From: Winslowiella arboricola
GTDB lineage: Bacteria > Pseudomonadota > Gammaproteobacteria > Enterobacterales > Enterobacteriaceae
Length of the DNA: 64,000 bases
NCBI RefSeq assembly: GCF_025527015.1
Contig: NZ_JAODIM010000040.1
Span: forward strand, 62,001 to 126,000
Direction: 5' to 3'
Shown here: piece by piece, positions 29,646 through 42,817 of the stretch
Numbering within the stretch: position 1 is the stretch's first letter
How the letters are laid out: every line of letters starts with the position of its first letter
Program-made: the position numbers and the translations under genes
Notes under the pieces: generated by a model
Told to the model about the DNA's origin: nothing
Seen by the model: the letters and a program-made list of their open reading frames with translations, nothing else
Database searches by the model: none

Positions 29646-31061
29646 TCAAGCCAAATTTACAACGGCGGATTCACGTCCGGCCTGCTGTGCTGAATGTTGA
29701 AACCAGGCCAACTGCGCATGCAGATTGACGACTTCGCCAATCACCAAAAGGGCTGGTGTTGGGGCGCGTTGCGCCAGTTCTTCGAGCTGTTCGAGCGTTC
29801 CGGTTAGCACCTGCTGATCCTGACGGGTGCCACGGCCAATCACTGCCACCGGTGTGCTGGCGTCGCGTCCGTGGGCGATCAGCTGCTGACTGATCTCCGC
29901 CGCTTTCACCGTGCCCATATAGATCGCCAGCGTCTGACGCGCACGCGCTAACGAAGGCCAGTCGATGCCATCACCGCCGGTGCGGCAATGACCAGTAATA
30001 AACAATACGCTCTGTGCGTAGTCACGATGGGTCAGCGGGATACCGGCGTAGGCAGTGGCGCCAGCGGCGGCGGTGACACCCGGCACCACCTGAAACGGGA
30101 TGCCTGCGGCCTGCGCGGCCTGTAACTCCTCGCCACCACGGCCAAAGATAAAGGGATCGCCGCCTTTTAAGCGCACCACCCGTTTGCCCTGCTGCGCCAG
30201 CTCCACCAGCAGGCGGTTGGTCTCTTCCTGCGGCACCGAATGGGCGCCGGCGCGTTTGCCGACGCAGATACGGTCGGCGTCACGGCGCACTAAATCCAGA
30301 ATGTCATCGCTGACCAGATGGTCATACAGCACCACATCCGCCAGCTGCATTACCTGCAAGCCACGCAGCGTCAGCAGACCGGAATCTCCCGGCCCGGCGC
30401 CGACCAGCACGATTTCGCCCTGCGCCTGCTCCGGGTTAATCAGCTGATCGTCCAGCGTCTGCTTCGCTCCCTGCACATTACCGGCGGCCACCTGACTGGC
30501 GAACAGGCCATTAAAGGCGCGCTCCCAGAAACGGCGGCGCTCCGACATCTTATTAAAACGCTGCTTAACCTTACCGCGCCACTCGCCGGCTATCTGCGCC
30601 ATCTGGCCGAGGTTGGCAGGTAACAGTGCTTCCAGTTTTTCACGCAGCAAACGCGCTAAAACCGGGGCGGTGCCGCTGGAGGAGATCGCCACCACTAACG
30701 GTGAGCGATCAACAATCGAGGGAAAGATAAAGGTGCACTTCGGCTGGTCATCAACCACATTCACCAGACGAAAACGTTGGTTAGCGGCGTCAAATACCCG
30801 GGCGTTAAGCTCGCTGTCATCAGTAGCCGCAATCACCAGGAACACGCTATCGAGCTGTGCTTCGTCGAAATCGGTAGCCAGCCACTCGACTGCATTGATC
30901 TCGGTTAACGCCTGTAGCTCTTCGCACAGCGCGCGTGAGGCAATCTGTACGCGCGCGCCTGCCCGACGCAGCAGTTCAATCTTGCGCGCCGCAATGTCGC
31001 CACCGCCTACCACCAGTACCGGCTTAGACTTGAGATCGGCAAAAATCGGGAGATAGTCCAC
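29646..31061 (-). CDS. cysG: Siroheme synthase CysG
   Basis: Trifunctional enzyme turning uroporphyrinogen III into siroheme, the cofactor of sulfite reductase CysI. The 471 residues have an N-terminal dehydrogenase/ferrochelatase module ([15 protein letters not shown] near residue 17; the regulatory serine lies in FPSIVDRSP) and a C-terminal uroporphyrinogen methyltransferase module from about residue 215 ([30 protein letters not shown]). It leads a cysG-cysD-cysN-cysC unit. In E. coli cysG is with nirBDC, so this placement ties siroheme supply to sulfur starvation. Confidence 0.98.
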   Translation of the reverse strand: MDYLPIFADLKSKPVLVVGGGDIAARKIELLRRAGARVQIASRALCEELQALTEINAVEWLATDFDEAQLDSVFLVIAATDDSELNARVFDAANQRFRLVNVVDDQPKCTFIFPSIVDRSPLVVAISSSGTAPVLARLLREKLEALLPANLGQMAQIAGEWRGKVKQRFNKMSERRRFWERAFNGLFASQVAAGNVQGAKQTLDDQLINPEQAQGEIVLVGAGPGDSGLLTLRGLQVMQLADVVLYDHLVSDDILDLVRRDADRICVGKRAGAHSVPQEETNRLLVELAQQGKRVVRLKGGDPFIFGRGGEELQAAQAAGIPFQVVPGVTAAAGATAYAGIPLTHRDYAQSVLFITGHCRTGGDGIDWPSLARARQTLAIYMGTVKAAEISQQLIAHGRDASTPVAVIGRGTRQDQQVLTGTLEQLEELAQRAPTPALLVIGEVVNLHAQLAWFQHSAQQAGRESAVVNLA

Positions 31062-31130
31062 GTCGGCCTTATATGAAATAACAAAAAGTTAACGCGACTA
31101 TACGTCTGCTGCTTCCGTCAGATGAAATTA

Positions 31131-31164
31131 CTTATTGGAATGAGTAGTTCCCGAATGGAATAAC
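31131..31164 (-). promoter_or_regulatory. Candidate CysB-type site upstream of cysG
   Basis: About 70-100 bp before cysG two similar elements occur on the minus strand: GTTATTCCATTCG (31152-31164) and CTCATTCCAATAAG (31131-31144). ATTCC-containing half-sites in this position are typical of CysB targets, but the consensus is loose and this is a guess from position and resemblance. Confidence 0.3.
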
Positions 31165-31235
31165 GAGCTGACTAAGCTGAGAACAAAATGTGCTTAACAG
31201 ATGATATTTAGCGGCTTTCAGAACGAATGTAATTG

Positions 31236-31251
31236 TCTGACTGCGATCACA
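31236..31251 (+). promoter_or_regulatory. Candidate CRP site upstream of iap
   Basis: TCTGA-CTGCGA-TCACA matches the CRP consensus TGTGA-N6-TCACA in nine of ten core bases and lies 66 bp before the iap start. The site could also serve the divergent cysG gene. Confidence 0.4.
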
Positions 31252-31316
31252 ATTTCATACTAGCGCAGTAAAAAAATTTTGCTATGCGTCATGGGATGAC
31301 GCCTAAGGATTCTGAA

Positions 31317-32351
31317 ATGTTTTCCACCCTCCGCCTGACTGCGCTGGCTGCGCTGCTCAGTTGCGGCATTGTTTTACCGGTGACGGCGACGGAACCTGCC
31401 GTCGGCAAACAGGCTGAACAGCAGTTACGTAATATCGCCACCTGGTTTCCGGGCCGCATGATCGGCAGTCCGGCTGAGTTACTGACCGCCGACTATCTGC
31501 AACAACAGTTCAGCGCGATGGGTTACCACAGCGACAAACGCGATTTTCATACCCGTTATCAATATCTGCATAAAGATGGCAGCTCCGTCTGGCGCAATGT
31601 CACCGGCACCTCGGTGATTGCCGCGCGTGAAGGCCAGGTGCCGCAGCAAATTCTGCTGGTGGCGCATCTCGATACCTGGAGCCCGCAGAGCGATGCTGAT
31701 ATTGAACACAATCTTGGTGGCCTGCGCTTACAGGGAGCCGACGATAATGCTGCTGGTCTGGGCGTGATGCTTGAGCTGGCGCAGCGTCTCAGCCAGCAGC
31801 CGCTGCATTATGGCGTGCGTTTTATCGCACTGAGCGGTGAAGAGATCGGCCATCGCGGAAGCGAAGATTATCTGGCGCGCATGAAACCAGAAGAGAAGAA
31901 AAACACCCTGCTGGTGATTAACCTCGACAGTCTGATTGTCGGCGATAAGCTCTATTTTAACAGCGGTAGCAATACGCCTGCCGCAGTGGCGCGTCAGACG
32001 CGCGATCGTGCGCTGGCTATCGCCCGCCGTTATGGCATTGCCGCCGACAGCCATAATCTGGCAAAGAGCGATTATCCACCGGGTAACGCCTTTGACAGTG
32101 CCGGTTTTCCGCTGCTGAATGTGCGCGCGACCAACTGGACGCTGGGCAATCAAGATGGCCGCCAGCAGCGCCGCGCTTCGGCGCATTTCCCGCAGGGCAT
32201 TAGCCGCCATCAAACCGCGCGTGATAATCTCAGCTATATCGATCGCTGGTTGCCAGGCCGGATCAGCCAGCGCAGCCACGATGTGGTGCAAATATTGCTG
32301 CCCTTAATGACTGAACTGACAAACCCTGCCCGCAACAAGGAGTCATCGTAA
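31317..32351 (+). CDS. iap: Alkaline phosphatase isozyme conversion aminopeptidase Iap
   Basis: Secreted M28-family metallo-aminopeptidase that trims N-terminal arginine from periplasmic alkaline phosphatase in E. coli. The 344 residues from ATG 31317 match E. coli (345). AAGGAT lies before this ATG and a signal peptide MFSTLRLTALAALLSC starts there; an in-frame start 11 codons upstream is rejected. Zinc-binding motifs AHLDTWS, GADDNAAGLG and LSGEEIGHRGSEDY are present. Its stop overlaps the next gene (TAATG). Confidence 0.93.
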   Translation: MFSTLRLTALAALLSCGIVLPVTATEPAVGKQAEQQLRNIATWFPGRMIGSPAELLTADYLQQQFSAMGYHSDKRDFHTRYQYLHKDGSSVWRNVTGTSVIAAREGQVPQQILLVAHLDTWSPQSDADIEHNLGGLRLQGADDNAAGLGVMLELAQRLSQQPLHYGVRFIALSGEEIGHRGSEDYLARMKPEEKKNTLLVINLDSLIVGDKLYFNSGSNTPAAVARQTRDRALAIARRYGIAADSHNLAKSDYPPGNAFDSAGFPLLNVRATNWTLGNQDGRQQRRASAHFPQGISRHQTARDNLSYIDRWLPGRISQRSHDVVQILLPLMTELTNPARNKESS

Positions 32352-32635
32352 TGTATATCATCAATCTGACCTATCACCGTCCGATGGAAGAAGTGGAAGC
32401 GCTGATTGAGCCGCATCTGCAGTGGCTTGATCGCTACTTTGCCGCCGGAGTATTTATCACCGCCGGTCGTAAGGATCCGCGTACTGGCGGGCTGATCATT
32501 GCTAAAGATATCGATCGTCAACGGCTGGATGCGATTGTAGCGGAAGATCCGTTTGTCGCGGTGGCAAACTATGAGGTCACTAAAGTGAATATCACCCTTG
32601 CGGCGGAAGAGTTTAAAGCGCTGGTGGGGATCTGA
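32351..32635 (+). CDS. YciI-like protein
   Basis: A 94-residue single-domain protein of the YciI family (ferredoxin-like alpha/beta fold, dimeric). It begins MYIINLTYHRPMEEVEALIEPH, with the conserved histidine of the family, and has the FITAGRKDPRTGGLIIAKD segment. Its ATG overlaps the iap stop by one base, so translation is coupled to iap. Molecular function unknown; YCII proteins have been linked to small-molecule isomerase or dehydratase steps. Confidence 0.85.
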   Translation: MYIINLTYHRPMEEVEALIEPHLQWLDRYFAAGVFITAGRKDPRTGGLIIAKDIDRQRLDAIVAEDPFVAVANYEVTKVNITLAAEEFKALVGI

Positions 32636-32669
32636 TCGCAGCGGGCGCCGACGGCGCCCGCTTAGTCAG

Positions 32670-33533
32670 TTACAGATGGCGGTTCAGGATGCTATGCAAT
32701 GCCGCCCGCTGTTTGCTGCTTAGCGCGTCATTTTTGACACAGCAGCGATCGCAGTAGTGACGGGCATGCTCCGCCGTCCAGCGAAATACTTTCTCCTCTT
32801 TCATACATGCCACCAGTTTGTGGTACATGCTGCTGATATTCATCGACACCATCACCTCTTTTACACTCAGGCGTTTATGCGGCGATAAACTTTTGCGCAG
32901 GAAAGCCAGCGTCTGGCGAATATCCGCACGCAGTAATACTACCGGTTTGTTCTGATACGCAGGATGCAGGCGGCTCTCCCCCACCTGATGAAAAAACAGA
33001 TTATCCTGGTAGAAGCGTGCTTTACGCGCCTCCACCTGGATAAACAGCGTATCAATGCGTTGAAAGAAGGCGGCATAGAGAATAATCCAGCCGTAGAGCG
33101 CACGTAGCACACCGCCACCGCGATAACAGGCATCAATGCATAACGAGCCTATCTCCCCGGTGTGCTCCGGCTGACAGCCTGACTGGCAAATCTCTTCGGC
33201 AAATATCTTCTCCGCCGGTAATCCCTGCCCGCTCTGCTTAATCAGCGCAATGGTGCCAATCACATCATTATCGACTTTGGCCAGAAACAGGCGGTTTGCG
33301 GCAGTGAAGAACCAGGGTGAAAACAACATATTGCCTGGCTGAGGTGCCACCAGGCCGAGTTTGAGGTATTCCGCGTGTAATTTCCCCATGCCGGTAAAAA
33401 AATCCTGCAGTGAACTCACCTGGCGAATATCAATGTCGTCAGTTGAGTGTTGTTTACCAAAACGAAGGGAATTCTTCACAACGGAAGAAGGGTCTTTATG
33501 CGGTACAGACGACGTCAGGGCTTTATCTGACAC
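32670..33533 (-). CDS. GNAT-fold acyltransferase, N-acyl amino acid synthase (FeeM)-like
   Basis: A 287-residue protein with an N-terminal 25-residue Ser/Asp/Lys-rich stretch, then a GNAT-type domain at about residues 30-195. Recognisable pieces are FLAKVDNDVIGTIALI (beta 4), EIGSLCIDACYRGGGVLRALYG (the acyl-CoA/ACP pyrophosphate loop, degenerate R-G-G-G) and ARKARFYQDNLFFHQVGE (the family's F-Y-x4-F end motif). This order fits FeeM-like long-chain N-acyl amino acid synthases and acyl-homoserine-lactone synthase relatives. The C-terminal 70 residues are helical and carry a CDRCC cluster. I prefer GTG 33533 because AAGGAG lies eight bases upstream; ATG 33569 is the alternative. Its flank is A/T-rich. 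Function is inferred. Confidence 0.55.
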   Translation of the reverse strand: MSDKALTSSVPHKDPSSVVKNSLRFGKQHSTDDIDIRQVSSLQDFFTGMGKLHAEYLKLGLVAPQPGNMLFSPWFFTAANRLFLAKVDNDVIGTIALIKQSGQGLPAEKIFAEEICQSGCQPEHTGEIGSLCIDACYRGGGVLRALYGWIILYAAFFQRIDTLFIQVEARKARFYQDNLFFHQVGESRLHPAYQNKPVVLLRADIRQTLAFLRKSLSPHKRLSVKEVMVSMNISSMYHKLVACMKEEKVFRWTAEHARHYCDRCCVKNDALSSKQRAALHSILNRHL

Positions 33534-33700
33534 TGTGTTCTCTCCTTGCTGAGTGAGTAAAACATCCACCCAACAAGGATTGATCGATTAGATAAATTAA
33601 ACAATAAAGTAACAAAAAATTAATGCACTAACGAAAATACAACATATTAACTAATAAACACCGGTAAACTACCGGGTAATCAGTTTAGCAGAATTTATCA

Positions 33701-34435
33701 TTAACCTTCATGCAGACCACACTCACGTTTCAGGCCAAAGAAGCGCGTCTCTTCTTCTGCCATACCCGGCTCCGACTTGCGGGTAGTATGGGTATCACCG
33801 ACCGACAGATAGCCCTCATCCCACAGCGGATGGTAGCTGAGGCCATTCTGCTGCAGATACTGATACACCTGCTTGTTGTCCCAGTCGATAATCGGCAGGA
33901 TCTTAAACACCCCGCGCTGAATCGCCAGCACCGGCAGATGTGCGCGGCTGCCAGACTGGTCGCGGCGCAGGCCGGCAAACCAGGTCTGGCCGCCGAGGGT
34001 TTCCAGCGCACGGTTCATCGGTTCAACCTTGTTAATCTGGTTGTACTTCTCGATGCCTTCCACCCCCTGCTCCCACAGTTTGCCGTAGCGCGCTTCCTGC
34101 CATGCCGCTGACTGTTCGGCGCGGAACACCTTCAGGTTCAGATCAAGCTTCTCGGTCAGCGAGTCGATAAACTGATAGGTTTCGGCAAACAGATAGCCGG
34201 TATCGGTCAGGATCACCGGAATGTCTGGCTTCTGGCGGGTCACCAGATGCAGCGATACCGCCGCCTGAATGCCAAAGCTGGATGACAGCACAAAATCACC
34301 CGGCAGATTTTCCAGCGCCCAGCTGACGCGCTGTTCAGCGGAGAGTTTCTCCAGCTGAGTATTCACTTCCGCCAGCGCCATTACGCGCTCGACTTTTGGC
34401 ATCTCATTCAGTGCTGCGAGATCGAATACAGACAT
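33701..34435 (-). CDS. cysH: Phosphoadenosine phosphosulfate reductase CysH
   Basis: Reduces PAPS to sulfite with thioredoxin. The 244 residues from ATG 34435 match E. coli; GGAGG lies nine bases upstream, while the longer frame would start at a TTG. The PP-loop [15 protein letters not shown] near residue 48 and the C-terminal redox motif ECGLHEG are present; the absence of the CC...CxxC cluster marks it as the PAPS-type, not APS-type, enzyme. Last gene of cysJIH. Confidence 0.98.
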   Translation of the reverse strand: MSVFDLAALNEMPKVERVMALAEVNTQLEKLSAEQRVSWALENLPGDFVLSSSFGIQAAVSLHLVTRQKPDIPVILTDTGYLFAETYQFIDSLTEKLDLNLKVFRAEQSAAWQEARYGKLWEQGVEGIEKYNQINKVEPMNRALETLGGQTWFAGLRRDQSGSRAHLPVLAIQRGVFKILPIIDWDNKQVYQYLQQNGLSYHPLWDEGYLSVGDTHTTRKSEPGMAEEETRFFGLKRECGLHEG

Positions 34436-34450
34436 TATCAATCGCCTCCG

Positions 34451-36163
34451 TTATTCCCAGAAATCACGTGCCGGATCGAGTACCTCACGCACCACGCCCG
34501 CGCGAATGGTGAAGTCGCCGAAGCCTTCATCAGCTTCACGCTCGGTTGCCCAGCGCCCGACCAGTTCATCAATGCTCGCCAGAATTTCATCTTCGTTGAT
34601 ATTCTCACGATACATCGCCGGAATACGTGTACCGGTGCGGTTACCGCCCAGATGCAGGTTGTAGCGACCCGGTGCCTTACCGACCAGACCAATTTCAGCC
34701 AGCATGGCACGGCCGCAACCGTTCGGACAACCGGTAACGCGTAGCACTATGTGCTCTTCACCAACGCCGTGTTTATTCATCAGCCCTTCGACTTTGGTGA
34801 CAAAGTCCGGCAGGAAACGCTCGGCTTCGGCCATCGCCAGCGGACAGGTAGGGAATGACACGCAAGCCATCGAGTTCTCGCGCTGGGCAGTCACGTTCTC
34901 CATCAGGCCATGGCTGCGGGCAATCGCTTCGATTTTATCCTTCAGTTTTTCCGGTACGCCCGCCACAATCAGATTCTGGTTGGCGGTCAGACGGAAATCA
35001 CCCGGATGGATTTTGGCGATTTCCGCCACGCCGGATTTCAGCGCGCGGCCAGGGTAATCCAGCAGACGGCCGTTTTCAATAAACAGCGTCAGATGCCATT
35101 TTTTATCAATGCCCTTCACCCAGCCAAAGCGGTCGCCGCGGGTAGTGAATTCATACGGACGAATCGGCGCGAAAGTGATGCCGGCACGGCGCTCAACTTC
35201 CTGTTTAAAAGTCTCCACGCCGACGCGTTCAAGGGTGTATTTGGTTTTGGCATTTTTACGGTCGGTACGGTTACCCCAGTCGCGCTGGGTGGTCACGACC
35301 GCTTCCGCTACCGCCAGCGTCTTATCCAGCGGCAGATAACCAAACTCACTGGCAGTACGGGCATAAGTCGCTTTATTGCCGTGCTCAATCGACAGACCAC
35401 CGCCCACCAGCAGGTTAAAGCCCACCAGCTTGCCCTTCTCGGCGATGGCGATAAAGTTCAGATCGTTGGCGTGCAGGTCGACGTCATTGTGCGGCGGCAC
35501 CACCACGGTGGTTTTAAACTTACGTGGCAGATAGGTCTCACCGAGAATCGGCTCTTTATCGGTAGTGGCGACCTTCTCTTTATCCAGCCAGATTTCGGCA
35601 TAGGCGCGCGTCTGCGGCAGCAGGTGTTCAGAGAGTTTTTTCGCCCACTCATAGGCTTCCTGATGCAGCTCTGACTCTACCGGGTTCGAGGTGCAGAGCA
35701 CGTTACGGTTAACATCATTGGCAGTGGCCAGCGCGTCGAGTCCGACTTCGCTCAGCATCTGGTGCGCTGGTTTCACATTGCCCTTCAGGATGCCGTGAAA
35801 CTGGAAAGTCTGGCGGTTAGTCAGGCGCACGCTGCCGTAAATGGTGTTCTCTTCCGCAAACTTATCAATCGCCAGCCACTGGGTCGGCGTAATAATCCCG
35901 CCCGGCAGACGGCAGCGCAGCATCATCGCATGACGCGGCTCCAGCTTCTGCTCGGCGCGCTCGGCGCGGATATCACGATCATCCTGCTGATACATACCGT
36001 GAAAACGGATCAGCAGAAAGTTATCGCCGGTAAAACCGCCGGTCAGGCCATCGGTCAGATCTTTCTCAATGGTGCCGCGCAGGTAGTTACTCTGTTTTTT
36101 CAGGCGCTCAGCGTCAGTCAGTTTGCCTTCAACCACCAACGGTCCAGGATGTTTTTCGCTCAT
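34451..36163 (-). CDS. cysI: Sulfite reductase hemoprotein subunit CysI
   Basis: Siroheme/4Fe-4S subunit that reduces sulfite to sulfide by six electrons. The 570 residues equal E. coli CysI. The cluster cysteines are in [11 protein letters not shown] and [11 protein letters not shown], the second also giving the siroheme ligand. Its ATG overlaps the cysJ stop by one base (TAATG). Confidence 0.99.
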   Translation of the reverse strand: MSEKHPGPLVVEGKLTDAERLKKQSNYLRGTIEKDLTDGLTGGFTGDNFLLIRFHGMYQQDDRDIRAERAEQKLEPRHAMMLRCRLPGGIITPTQWLAIDKFAEENTIYGSVRLTNRQTFQFHGILKGNVKPAHQMLSEVGLDALATANDVNRNVLCTSNPVESELHQEAYEWAKKLSEHLLPQTRAYAEIWLDKEKVATTDKEPILGETYLPRKFKTTVVVPPHNDVDLHANDLNFIAIAEKGKLVGFNLLVGGGLSIEHGNKATYARTASEFGYLPLDKTLAVAEAVVTTQRDWGNRTDRKNAKTKYTLERVGVETFKQEVERRAGITFAPIRPYEFTTRGDRFGWVKGIDKKWHLTLFIENGRLLDYPGRALKSGVAEIAKIHPGDFRLTANQNLIVAGVPEKLKDKIEAIARSHGLMENVTAQRENSMACVSFPTCPLAMAEAERFLPDFVTKVEGLMNKHGVGEEHIVLRVTGCPNGCGRAMLAEIGLVGKAPGRYNLHLGGNRTGTRIPAMYRENINEDEILASIDELVGRWATEREADEGFGDFTIRAGVVREVLDPARDFWE

Positions 36164-37968
36164 TAGTACACGTCTCGCTGATAACGGCGCTCAATGCGCA
36201 GCTCGCTTAAAAATTCGTCAGCCGTTTCGATGTCCATGCCACCGTATTCGGCTACCACTTCCAGTAATGCCTGCTCAACGTCTTTTGCCATACGATTGGC
36301 ATCGCCGCAGACGTAAATGTGTGCGCCTTCCTGAATCCAGCTCCACACTTCCGCCCCCTTCGCGCGGATTTTGTCCTGTACATAGACTTTATGCTGCTGG
36401 TCGCGTGACCAGGCTAAATCGATATGGGTCAACAGGCCATCTTTCACATAGCGCTGCCACTCCACCTGATAGAGGAAATCTTCAGTAAAGTGCGGGTTGC
36501 CAAAGAACAGCCAGTTTTTACCGCCAGCGCCGTCATTGTCGCGCTGCTGCATAAAAGCGCGGAACGGGGCGATGCCGGTACCAGGTCCAATCATAATCAC
36601 CGGCGTTTCCGGGCTGGCGGGCAGACGGAAGTTATCGTTATGTTCGATAAATACGCGGATTTCGCCATCCTCTTCCAGACGATCGGCCAGATAGCTGGAA
36701 GCGCCACCGGCACGCGCACGGCCATCAATCTCATAGCGCACCGCGCCCACCGTGATATGCACTTCGCTTTCGTTCTCCGCCTGCGAAGAGGCGATCGAGT
36801 AGAGGCGCGGCGTTAGCGGACGCAGCAGCTCGATTAACTGGTCGGCATGCAGTTCGGTTGGTGCCTGCCGCGCCATATCGACAATTGGCGTGCTCTGCGC
36901 ATAGTGCTGCAGCTTCGCCTTATCAGAAACCAGCGCCAGCAGCGCTTCATTGCGCGACAGATGGGCAAAACGCTCGACGATTTGCGGTGTATTAACCGTC
37001 AGTTCGAAATGTTTTTGCAGTGCTTCCGCCAGTGGCAGCGTGGCGCCGTTAACCTGCACCGGCTCGTCACCTTTTAACCACAACAGTTCAGCCAGTTCCT
37101 GCACCAGCGCCGCATCGTTTTCAAACCAGACGCCCAGCGCATCACCCGGCTGATAACGCAGTGCCGAGTCGCCAAGGTCGATTTCGATATGGCGTACATC
37201 TTTATCGGAGTGACGTCCGGTAATTTTCTGGTTTAGCGCAAAACTGGCAACCAGCGGCGCTTCTTTTGTATACGGCGTACTATCGACTTCATTGACGCTG
37301 CCGCTGGCGGTCAGCGCCGCAGCCGACGGTGATTCGGCGGGTGCGCGTGATTTCAGCACCTCCACAATCTGCTTACGCCACTGCTCAGCCTCCGCCGCGT
37401 ATTCCACATCGGCATCGACGCGCGCCAGCAGGCGGTCGCCGCCCAGTTCCGCCAGCTTGCTGTCAAAATCTTTGCCCGCCTGGCTGAAGAACTCATAGGA
37501 GGTATCGCCGAGGCCGAACACCGCAAAAGCGGTATCCGTCAGTTTCGGCGCTTTTTTCGACATCAGGAATTTGTGCAGCGCCACCGCTTCTTCCGGCGGT
37601 TCACCCTCGCCCTGGGTGGAGGTCACGACCACCAGCAGTTTTTCCTGCGCGATCTGTTTAAATTTGTAGTCGCCGGCATTCACCAGATTGACGCTCAGTT
37701 TGGCCGCCAGCAGGTCATCGCGCAGCTGTTCCGCGAGGCGACGCGCATTACCGGTCTGCGAAGCGGAAAGCAGGGTGATGGCGGGCGTCTCAGCTTTTAC
37801 CGGGGCAGCAGCGACAGTGGCGCCGCCCGTCTGATTGACCATCCCCCAAAAATAGCCGGAAAGCCATGCCAGCTGCGTGGTAGAAAAATCACCTGTCGCC
37901 GCCTGCAAGCGCGCGAGTTGCTCCGGGTTAAGCGGAAGCAGATTACCTGGGGGAGCCTGAGTCGTCAT
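36163..37968 (-). CDS. cysJ: Sulfite reductase flavoprotein subunit CysJ
   Basis: Passes electrons from NADPH through FAD and FMN to CysI. The 601 residues from ATG 37968 ([22 protein letters not shown]) align with the E. coli start (599). The frame stays open for 25 more codons upstream, but neither start has a strong Shine-Dalgarno site. Flavodoxin-like FMN domain ([27 protein letters not shown]) at about 65-200, FAD domain with RLYSIASSQ, and NADPH domain with [12 protein letters not shown] follow. First gene of cysJIH, divergent from queD, and probably CysB-activated. Confidence 0.97.
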   Translation of the reverse strand: MTTQAPPGNLLPLNPEQLARLQAATGDFSTTQLAWLSGYFWGMVNQTGGATVAAAPVKAETPAITLLSASQTGNARRLAEQLRDDLLAAKLSVNLVNAGDYKFKQIAQEKLLVVVTSTQGEGEPPEEAVALHKFLMSKKAPKLTDTAFAVFGLGDTSYEFFSQAGKDFDSKLAELGGDRLLARVDADVEYAAEAEQWRKQIVEVLKSRAPAESPSAAALTASGSVNEVDSTPYTKEAPLVASFALNQKITGRHSDKDVRHIEIDLGDSALRYQPGDALGVWFENDAALVQELAELLWLKGDEPVQVNGATLPLAEALQKHFELTVNTPQIVERFAHLSRNEALLALVSDKAKLQHYAQSTPIVDMARQAPTELHADQLIELLRPLTPRLYSIASSQAENESEVHITVGAVRYEIDGRARAGGASSYLADRLEEDGEIRVFIEHNDNFRLPASPETPVIMIGPGTGIAPFRAFMQQRDNDGAGGKNWLFFGNPHFTEDFLYQVEWQRYVKDGLLTHIDLAWSRDQQHKVYVQDKIRAKGAEVWSWIQEGAHIYVCGDANRMAKDVEQALLEVVAEYGGMDIETADEFLSELRIERRYQRDVY

Positions 37969-38264
37969 TGCGTTGAAAATTCCAGTGTCTGTGGTCCGGG
38001 ACGTAAGAAGAGAGGGTAGGTTACCGAGTGACATAATAACCATTAAATAAGGGTTAGAAATAATAAATAACCAAAATGACTAAGTGGTTTTTCGGGTAAG
38101 AGTTAACAGCAAAAGCGGTTAACTAAAATCAGTTTAATCAATAAGTTAACAATGAGATGATCTTGATGACAAAGTTACTGGCGCTATCCGGTGCTTAACG
38201 GGTGCGAAAAAAGCTGTTTTCCGTTAGACTTCGTCGGTTTTTTGATGAGATTGAGACTGTAACG

Positions 38265-38624
38265 ATGGCAACCACGCTATTTAAAGATTTCCAGTTTGAA
38301 GCCGCGCACCATTTACCCAATGTGCCGGAAGGCCATAAGTGTGGCCGTTTGCACGGACACTCGTTTTTGGTGCGTATTGAAATCACCGGCGAAGTGGATG
38401 CGCATACCGGCTGGGTAATGGATTTTGCTGAGCTGAAGGCGGCTTTTAAGCCGTTATACGATCGTCTGGATCACTACTATCTGAACGATATTCCGGGCCT
38501 GGAGAATCCGACCAGCGAAGTGCTGGCAAAATGGATTTGGGATCAGATGAAGCCCACGCTGCCAGAACTGAGCGCAGTGCTGGTTAAAGAGACCTGTACG
38601 GCAGGTTGTGTTTATAAGGGTTGA
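38265..38624 (+). CDS. queD: 6-carboxy-tetrahydropterin synthase QueD
   Basis: Makes 6-carboxy-5,6,7,8-tetrahydropterin from dihydroneopterin triphosphate, first committed step to queuosine. The 119 residues from ATG 38265 ([17 protein letters not shown]) match the family; the frame opens 21 codons earlier but that part is not family-like. Zinc ligands are in FEAAHHL and GRLHGHSF, and the catalytic ETCTAGC end is intact. It stands upstream of the convergent queE gene. Confidence 0.96.
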   Translation: MATTLFKDFQFEAAHHLPNVPEGHKCGRLHGHSFLVRIEITGEVDAHTGWVMDFAELKAAFKPLYDRLDHYYLNDIPGLENPTSEVLAKWIWDQMKPTLPELSAVLVKETCTAGCVYKG

Positions 38625-38639
38625 TTACGGCTGATTGAC

Positions 38640-38699
38640 GGGCGGCGAGAACGCCGCCCATACAATCGAGCGGACCCAGGGGCGGCGTTCTCGCCGCCC
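38640..38699. repeat. Inverted pair of REP-like palindromes between queD and queE
   Basis: Two copies of the perfect palindrome GGGCGGCG-AGAA-CGCCGCCC (38640-38659 and, in opposite orientation with TTCT, 38680-38699) are separated by 20 bases. This is the paired layout of bacterial interspersed mosaic elements. It fills the gap between convergent queD and queE and may end or stabilise both messages. Confidence 0.85.
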
Positions 38700-38706
38700 G
38701 AAATCC

Positions 38707-39378
38707 TTAAGCAATATTCAGATACTTATGGGTCTGCATCGATAAGCGCCAGTTGTGCGCAATACAGGTTTCGATGCACAACTTAGTCGCATCCTCTTTC
38801 TGGCTGATCGGTTGTAGCGCGATGATGCGTGACTTATCATCGTTAAGCGTGGCCAGCAGCGCCTGTAACGCTTCAATATCACGCTGACGCGCCACCGGAT
38901 GTTTAATCTCGTCGGCACGCACCAGCGCCTGTGACAGCACATCATAACCGCCGCGCATATTAACCTTCGGTGACACCGTGACCCAGCTATTGGCCGAGCA
39001 GTGTACTTCATGGGTACCGCTGGTCTCAATCTGGCAACTGTAGCCAGAAGATTCCAGTACCGTAGTTAATGGTGTCAAATCATAGATACTCGGCTCACCG
39101 CCGGTGATCACCACATGACGCGCCGTCCAGCCCTGCTGGCCAATCATCGCCAGCAGCCCGTCGGCATCCGCCGAACCCCAGGCGTCGCTCTCAACCGTTT
39201 TAACCAGAATATCCCCCAGCGAGGTCTCCCGATTGGCCAGCTTATCCCACGTATGTTTGGTATCGCACCAGCTGCAGCCAACCGGGCATCCTTGCAAGCG
39301 GATAAAAATTGCCGGAACGCCGGTATAAAAACCTTCGCCCTGCAACGTCTGGAACATCTCATTAATCGGGTACTGCAT
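38707..39378 (-). CDS. queE: 7-carboxy-7-deazaguanine synthase QueE
   Basis: Radical-SAM enzyme converting carboxy-tetrahydropterin to 7-carboxy-7-deazaguanine. The 223 residues match E. coli. The cluster motif GCPVGCSWCDTKHTWD has the C-x3-C-x2-C spacing and the ITGGEPSIYDL SAM-binding segment follows. It is downstream of eno, behind a terminator, so it has its own promoter in the short 39379-39445 gap or relies on read-through. Confidence 0.97.
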   Translation of the reverse strand: MQYPINEMFQTLQGEGFYTGVPAIFIRLQGCPVGCSWCDTKHTWDKLANRETSLGDILVKTVESDAWGSADADGLLAMIGQQGWTARHVVITGGEPSIYDLTPLTTVLESSGYSCQIETSGTHEVHCSANSWVTVSPKVNMRGGYDVLSQALVRADEIKHPVARQRDIEALQALLATLNDDKSRIIALQPISQKEDATKLCIETCIAHNWRLSMQTHKYLNIA

Positions 39379-39451
39379 TACTTTCTCGCTAGTGGGTGGA
39401 ATCAGGGGCGCAGATTATGGCAGAAAATTACTCTGCGCGCGCGCCATAAAA

Positions 39452-39477
39452 AAAGCCTCGTGCAGGCACGAGGCTTT
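39452..39477 (-). terminator. Rho-independent terminator of eno
   Basis: Stem AAAGCCTCGTG / CACGAGGCTTT with loop CAGG; on the minus strand it is followed by a run of seven T. It lies 45 bp after the eno stop. Confidence 0.92.
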
Positions 39478-39521
39478 ATCTTATCACCAGAGCTTATCCT
39501 CAGGATAAGCTGCGGAATAAA

Positions 39522-40844
<1,323 letters not shown>

Positions 40845-40899
40845 CTAAGCTAAAACTCAGACAAACGACACACGATAAGTTCGCGCGTCATTCTGGTAT

Positions 40900-42552
<1,653 letters not shown>

Positions 42553-42745
42553 TTAGGTTTAAAGACGATGGAATAACCAGGACGGGAAAACAGTATACCG
42601 GAAACCCCCTGACCCGACAATTGATCCTTTCTGGTTGTGTGCGCGACAACGTTTTTATCAGGCTAAATTAGCCGACAAACCCGCGGAGCGGATTGATTTT
42701 AGTCATAAGATCGCACGTTAAATATTTTTAGCTGAATCGTTATCC

Positions 42746-42812
42746 GGGCGGCGAGAACGCCGCCCCTACAAAAGATTCCCAGGCACCTGTAGGGGCGGCG
42801 TTCTCGCCGCCC
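42746..42812. repeat. Inverted pair of REP-like palindromes between pyrG and mazG
   Basis: GGGCGGCG-AGAA-CGCCGCCC (42746-42765) followed by CTACA faces its mirror copy (42793-42812) preceded by TGTAG, with 27 bases between. Head and tail sequences (CTACA/TGTAG) thus flank the pair symmetrically, the clearest BIME-like example in the window. Confidence 0.88.
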
Positions 42813-42817
42813 ACTAA

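Noticed and set aside
31062..31316. A CRISPR array in the cys-iap gap, where E. coli carries one.
   Set aside because: No direct repeats with regular spacing; only short promoter-like elements and a possible CRP site are present.
37969..38043. A 25-residue N-terminal extension of CysJ.
   Set aside because: Homology to CysJ starts at MTTQ; the extension is unsupported, though neither start has a strong ribosome-binding site, so some doubt remains.
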